Source of the DNA: an uncultured Sphingobacteriales bacterium
GTDB taxonomy: Bacteria > Bacteroidota > Bacteroidia > Chitinophagales > Chitinophagaceae
Direction of reading: 5' to 3'
Assembly (NCBI GenBank): GCA_937991535.1
Contig: CALKHN010000079.1
Span: forward strand, 62,001 to 126,000
Length of the DNA stretch: 64,000 nt
The notes beneath the pieces were generated by a model that ran no database searches, was not told the DNA's origin, and worked only from the letters and a program-made list of their open reading frames with translations. Below, in pieces: positions 63,820-64,000 of the stretch; the stretch's first letter is position 1; each line of letters begins with the position of its first letter. Both the position numbers and the translations under genes were made by a program.

Positions 63820-64000
63820 ATGAAAATCATGACAATATTATATTTCAGATCATTCCGCTTTTTAAAACACATGCTATGTCTGTCGGCATGTATGGTTGCT
63901 GTACATCTCTCTGCACAAAACCAAAAGGATACTACCATACATGTTCAGAAAGAAGACGATTTTTATACCATTCAAACCGTTCCTATACCCGAAGGCATAT
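63820..64000 (+). CDS. Start of a secreted protein (cut by the window end)
   Basis: The ATG at 63820 opens 60 codons that run off the window. A signal peptide is seen (MLCLSACMVAVHLSAQ) and then DDFYTIQTVPIPEGI. The latter resembles the first strand of secreted beta-propeller proteins that act with DUF1080 genes, but too little is visible for a firm name. It begins 5 bp after the DUF1080 stop, so it is part of the same operon. Confidence 0.6.
   Translation, partial: MKIMTILYFRSFRFLKHMLCLSACMVAVHLSAQNQKDTTIHVQKEDDFYTIQTVPIPEGI

Noticed and set aside
1..64000. CRISPR array, prophage or defence island
   Set aside because: No regularly spaced repeats, cas genes, phage structural genes or restriction-type genes were seen; the lone integrase is not enough.

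Overview
The window reads as chromosome of a Bacteroidota bacterium, most likely a member of the Chitinophagaceae. The reasons are the set of protein families (DUF3347 and haem-binding copper partners, a single-chain homogentisate pathway operon, DUF1080 and beta-helix secreted hydrolases, a DcaP-like porin), the near absence of Shine-Dalgarno sequences, and the few TAnnTTTG-type -7 boxes. I placed this by family recognition only; no 16S or marker phylogeny was possible.

Layout. 1-11.1 kb (+ strand): end of an unrecognised protein, an S9 dipeptidyl peptidase, L-serine ammonia-lyase, a Xaa-Pro aminopeptidase, then a compact sugar-acid module (alcohol dehydrogenase, lactonase-type amidohydrolase, aldo/keto reductase, SASA-type esterase, DapA-family lyase) that resembles non-phosphorylative L-fucose catabolism. 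11.5-19.3 kb (- strand): phenylalanine hydroxylase, HPPD, homogentisate dioxygenase, a FAH-family hydrolase and a flavin reductase-like protein, followed by PEP carboxykinase and fructose-1,6-bisphosphatase. This couples Phe/Tyr breakdown to gluconeogenesis. 19.7-21.2 kb: a tyrosine recombinase beside a 3' fragment of a tRNA-Ala gene with its terminator, which is an integration scar. 21.3-28.4 kb (- strand): a copper-handling module (His-rich CPH-type P-type ATPase, His-rich secreted protein, two DUF3347 proteins, a truncated haem-binding protein, and a multicopper oxidase fused to a CopB-like C-terminus). 28.6-33.6 kb: a NadR-like ATPase, an archaeal-type GAPDH, an alpha-glucan phosphorylase and a P-type ATPase remnant.

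33.9-41.4 kb (+ strand): cytosolic-type arylsulfatase, a BASS-family transporter and two tandem SulP/STAS anion transporters (the second frameshifted), then an AI-2E family permease. 41.6-47.2 kb (- strand): DUF1269 (frameshifted), cupin, hemerythrin-like, VIT-family transporter, M20 amidohydrolase and a GH79 heparanase-like lipoprotein. 47.7-56.2 kb (+ strand): porin, AraC regulator, an OsmC/4Fe-4S fusion, a SnoaL-like lipoprotein, aldehyde dehydrogenase, YceI, an alpha/beta hydrolase disrupted by a perfect 188-bp tandem duplication, and HdeD. 57-64 kb: a second alpha/beta hydrolase, a GT1-like glycosyltransferase, an AraC fragment, and a secreted carbohydrate set (beta-helix protein, DUF1080 protein and the start of another secreted protein).

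Several genes are broken. Three carry single-base indels in short homopolymers (24.37, 39.58 and 42.13 kb), one carries a perfect tandem duplication, and three are truncated. The indels and the duplication could be real decay or sequencing/assembly error; reads over those sites would decide. I found no CRISPR array, rRNA, complete tRNA, or obvious defence or biosynthetic cluster. The most unusual items are the copper-module fusion and decay, the tRNA-Ala scar, the tandem SulP locus with sulfatase, the OsmC-4Fe4S fusion in a stress cluster, and the archaeal-type GAPDH next to glucan phosphorylase.
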